Shown here in pieces: positions 5,522 to 6,516 of a stretch of DNA of 6,516 nt (positions within the stretch are counted from its first letter, which is position 1; each line of letters opens with the position of its first letter). Under the pieces are notes generated by a model. That model was not told the DNA's origin, searched no databases, and saw nothing but the letters and a program-made list of their open reading frames with translations. The DNA lies in assembly GCA_004356175.1 (NCBI GenBank), contig SMXV01000010.1, forward strand, positions 1 through 6,516, given 5' to 3'. This stretch comes from Acidobacteriota bacterium. GTDB taxonomy: Bacteria; Actinomycetota; Acidimicrobiia; Spongiisociales; UBA5794. Position numbers and translations under genes: made by a program.

Positions 5522-6516
5522 ATGGCAGACATTCGCCTCACGGCGTTCTCACACGGCGCTGGTTGAGCATGCAAGCTCGGTCCTGACGAGCTGACGCAGG
5601 TCCTGCGTCATGTGCACAACCATCCAGCCACGAAACACCCTGATCTCATCGTGGGGATCGAGGGTCTGGATGACGCTGGAGTTTTTCGCACCGGACCAGA
5701 CGAAACAATCGTCCAGACCGTCGATTTTTTCGTACCTATCGTCGACGATCCATTCGACTGGGGCCGAATCAGCGCGGCAAACTCGCTGAGTGACCTCTAC
5801 GCAATGGGGGCGGAACCGCATACAGCACTTCAACTTATTGGATGGCCGCGCACGGCCATTCCGTTCGAAATACTCGGAAAAGTGATTGCCGGCGGCCTTG
5901 AAGTTATGCAAGAAGCAGGGTGCACTGTCATCGGTGGGCACTCTGTAGATGATGCTGAACCGAAATACGGATTCTCCGTCACAGGTATGGCCCCACCTGG
6001 CGACATCACAACCAACAGCGCCGCTGAACCAGGGCAGGTTCTCTTCCTCACGAAACCACTCGGAACGGGTATCGTCGCCACCGCAGCGAAACACGACAAG
6101 ACATCCCCCGAGGTTGTGCAGGCCGCTATCGAGACGATGGTGACACTCAACCGCGACGCCGCTGACGCAGTACGCAGGATCGGGGCGCGTGCAGTGACGG
6201 ACGTGACCGGATTCGGGCTGCTCGGTCATCTCTCAGAGATGGTCCGCGGTTCTGGCGTAAGCGCAGAGATCGACACCGAATCTGTTCCACTTCTCGACGG
6301 CGTTCTCCAGCTCATATCGGATGGACAGATACCCGGCGGGACAAGACGAAACCTCACATCGGTACGCCAACTGATTGACACCGGCGACGTACCAGATGAC
6401 ATGATCTGGGCTCTCGCCGACGCACAAACCAGCGGCGGTCTGCTCATTGCGGTCGATGCCCCGCTGGCCGACGCACTTGAACAGGCACTCAATGACACCG
6501 GTACGCTGGCTGCACG
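5522..6516 (+). CDS. selD: Selenide, water dikinase SelD with in-frame UGA selenocysteine (partial, 3' end outside the window)
   Basis: Makes selenophosphate from selenide and ATP, the selenium donor for selenocysteine-tRNA; cytoplasmic. Read through one TGA at codon 15, the frame stays open for 331 codons and matches E. coli SelD (347 aa) almost without gaps at the start: IRLTAFSHGAG-U-ACKLGP against IRLTQYSHGAGCGCKISP. Sec15 falls on catalytic Cys17, and K18 on essential Lys20. Metal/ATP residues follow in register: D51 (LDDAG), D68 (TVDFF), D91 (SLSDLYAMG) and D227 (TDVTGFGLLGH), then GGHSVDDAEP and DAQTSGGLL. About 15-20 residues are missing at the end. The ATG at 5522 is chosen because homology begins right there. 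A standard gene caller would begin at GTG 5612 or later and lose the active site. A Sec-containing SelD is known in other bacteria, such as Haemophilus influenzae; here it is inferred from the UGA position plus the hairpin just after it. Confidence 0.93.
5564..5566 (+). other. selD: In-frame UGA read as selenocysteine (Sec15 of SelD)
   Basis: The TGA is codon 15 of the SelD frame and sits exactly at the position of the redox-active catalytic cysteine in the SelD family, between GAG and ACKLGP. Conserved SelD sequence on both sides in one frame argues for recoding rather than termination. A sequencing error changing a Cys codon (TGC or TGT) is the main alternative. Confidence 0.88.
5574..5610 (+). 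promoter_or_regulatory. Candidate bacterial SECIS element in selD
   Basis: Downstream of the UGA the mRNA can form a perfect 8-bp stem, TGACGCAG (5592-5599) with CTGCGTCA (5603-5610), leaving the loop GTC. Opening the top G-C pair gives the loop GGTCC. The tip GCAGGTCCTGC closely resembles the GCAGGTCTGC tip of the E. coli fdhF SECIS recognised by SelB. The loop begins about 33 nt after the UGA, which I recall as inside the range accepted for bacterial SECIS elements. A second stem just before it, AGCTCG (5574-5579) with CGAGCT (5587-5592) around a 7-nt loop, could stack beneath or compete; the two share only T5592. Both lie inside coding sequence for residues 18-30. Confidence 0.7.

Noticed and set aside
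5522..5566. SelD as a pseudogene or a 14-residue ORF ending at the TGA
   Set aside because: The conserved frame continues unbroken for over 300 codons after the TGA, all key residues are present, the TGA is exactly at the family's Cys/Sec site, and a SECIS-like hairpin follows.
5549..6229. 226-codon open frame on the minus strand
   Set aside because: It lies fully antisense to the well-matched SelD coding sequence, has no recognisable protein features, and is a product of GC-rich codon structure.

Overview
The window looks like a stretch of an actinobacterial chromosome, perhaps Acidimicrobiia-like. The basis is a moderately high GC content by eye, frequent GTG starts, starts placed just behind TANNNT -10 boxes, and protein wording typical of actinobacterial families. 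No marker gene is present, so this placement is an inference. All genes read as core or near-core metabolism. I saw no CRISPR array, insertion sequence, rRNA or tRNA.

Minus strand, 3500 down to 1: a tight operon in the order ctaA (heme A synthase), ctaB (heme O synthase), an ACAD10/11-type phosphotransferase, and aroQ-type chorismate mutase. A further gene may begin at the window edge. ctaA and ctaB overlap as GTGA, and ctaB and the phosphotransferase are 9 bp apart. CtaB converts heme B to heme O and CtaA converts heme O to heme A, so the pair supplies the cofactor of an aa3-type terminal oxidase.

Plus strand, 3584 to 4445: divergent from ctaA lies a two-gene unit made of a 30-residue single-span membrane peptide and, 4 nt later, a MenH-like alpha/beta hydrolase. 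If the hydrolase is truly MenH it acts in menaquinone synthesis, which would give this divergent locus a respiratory theme (quinone on one side, heme A on the other).

Minus strand, 5285 to 4419: a 3-hydroxyacyl-CoA (3-hydroxybutyryl-CoA) dehydrogenase, convergent with the hydrolase and overlapping it by 27 bp.

Plus strand, 5522 to the window end: selD, selenide water dikinase, open at its 3' end. Its catalytic selenocysteine/cysteine position is an in-frame TGA (5564-5566), followed by a strong hairpin whose tip resembles the E. coli fdhF SECIS. Read through, the protein aligns with E. coli SelD from its first residues. This makes it a probable selenoprotein that makes the selenium donor for its own synthesis, and implies that the organism carries the SelA/SelB/tRNA-Sec machinery. 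It is the most notable item in the window, and routine gene calling would truncate it.
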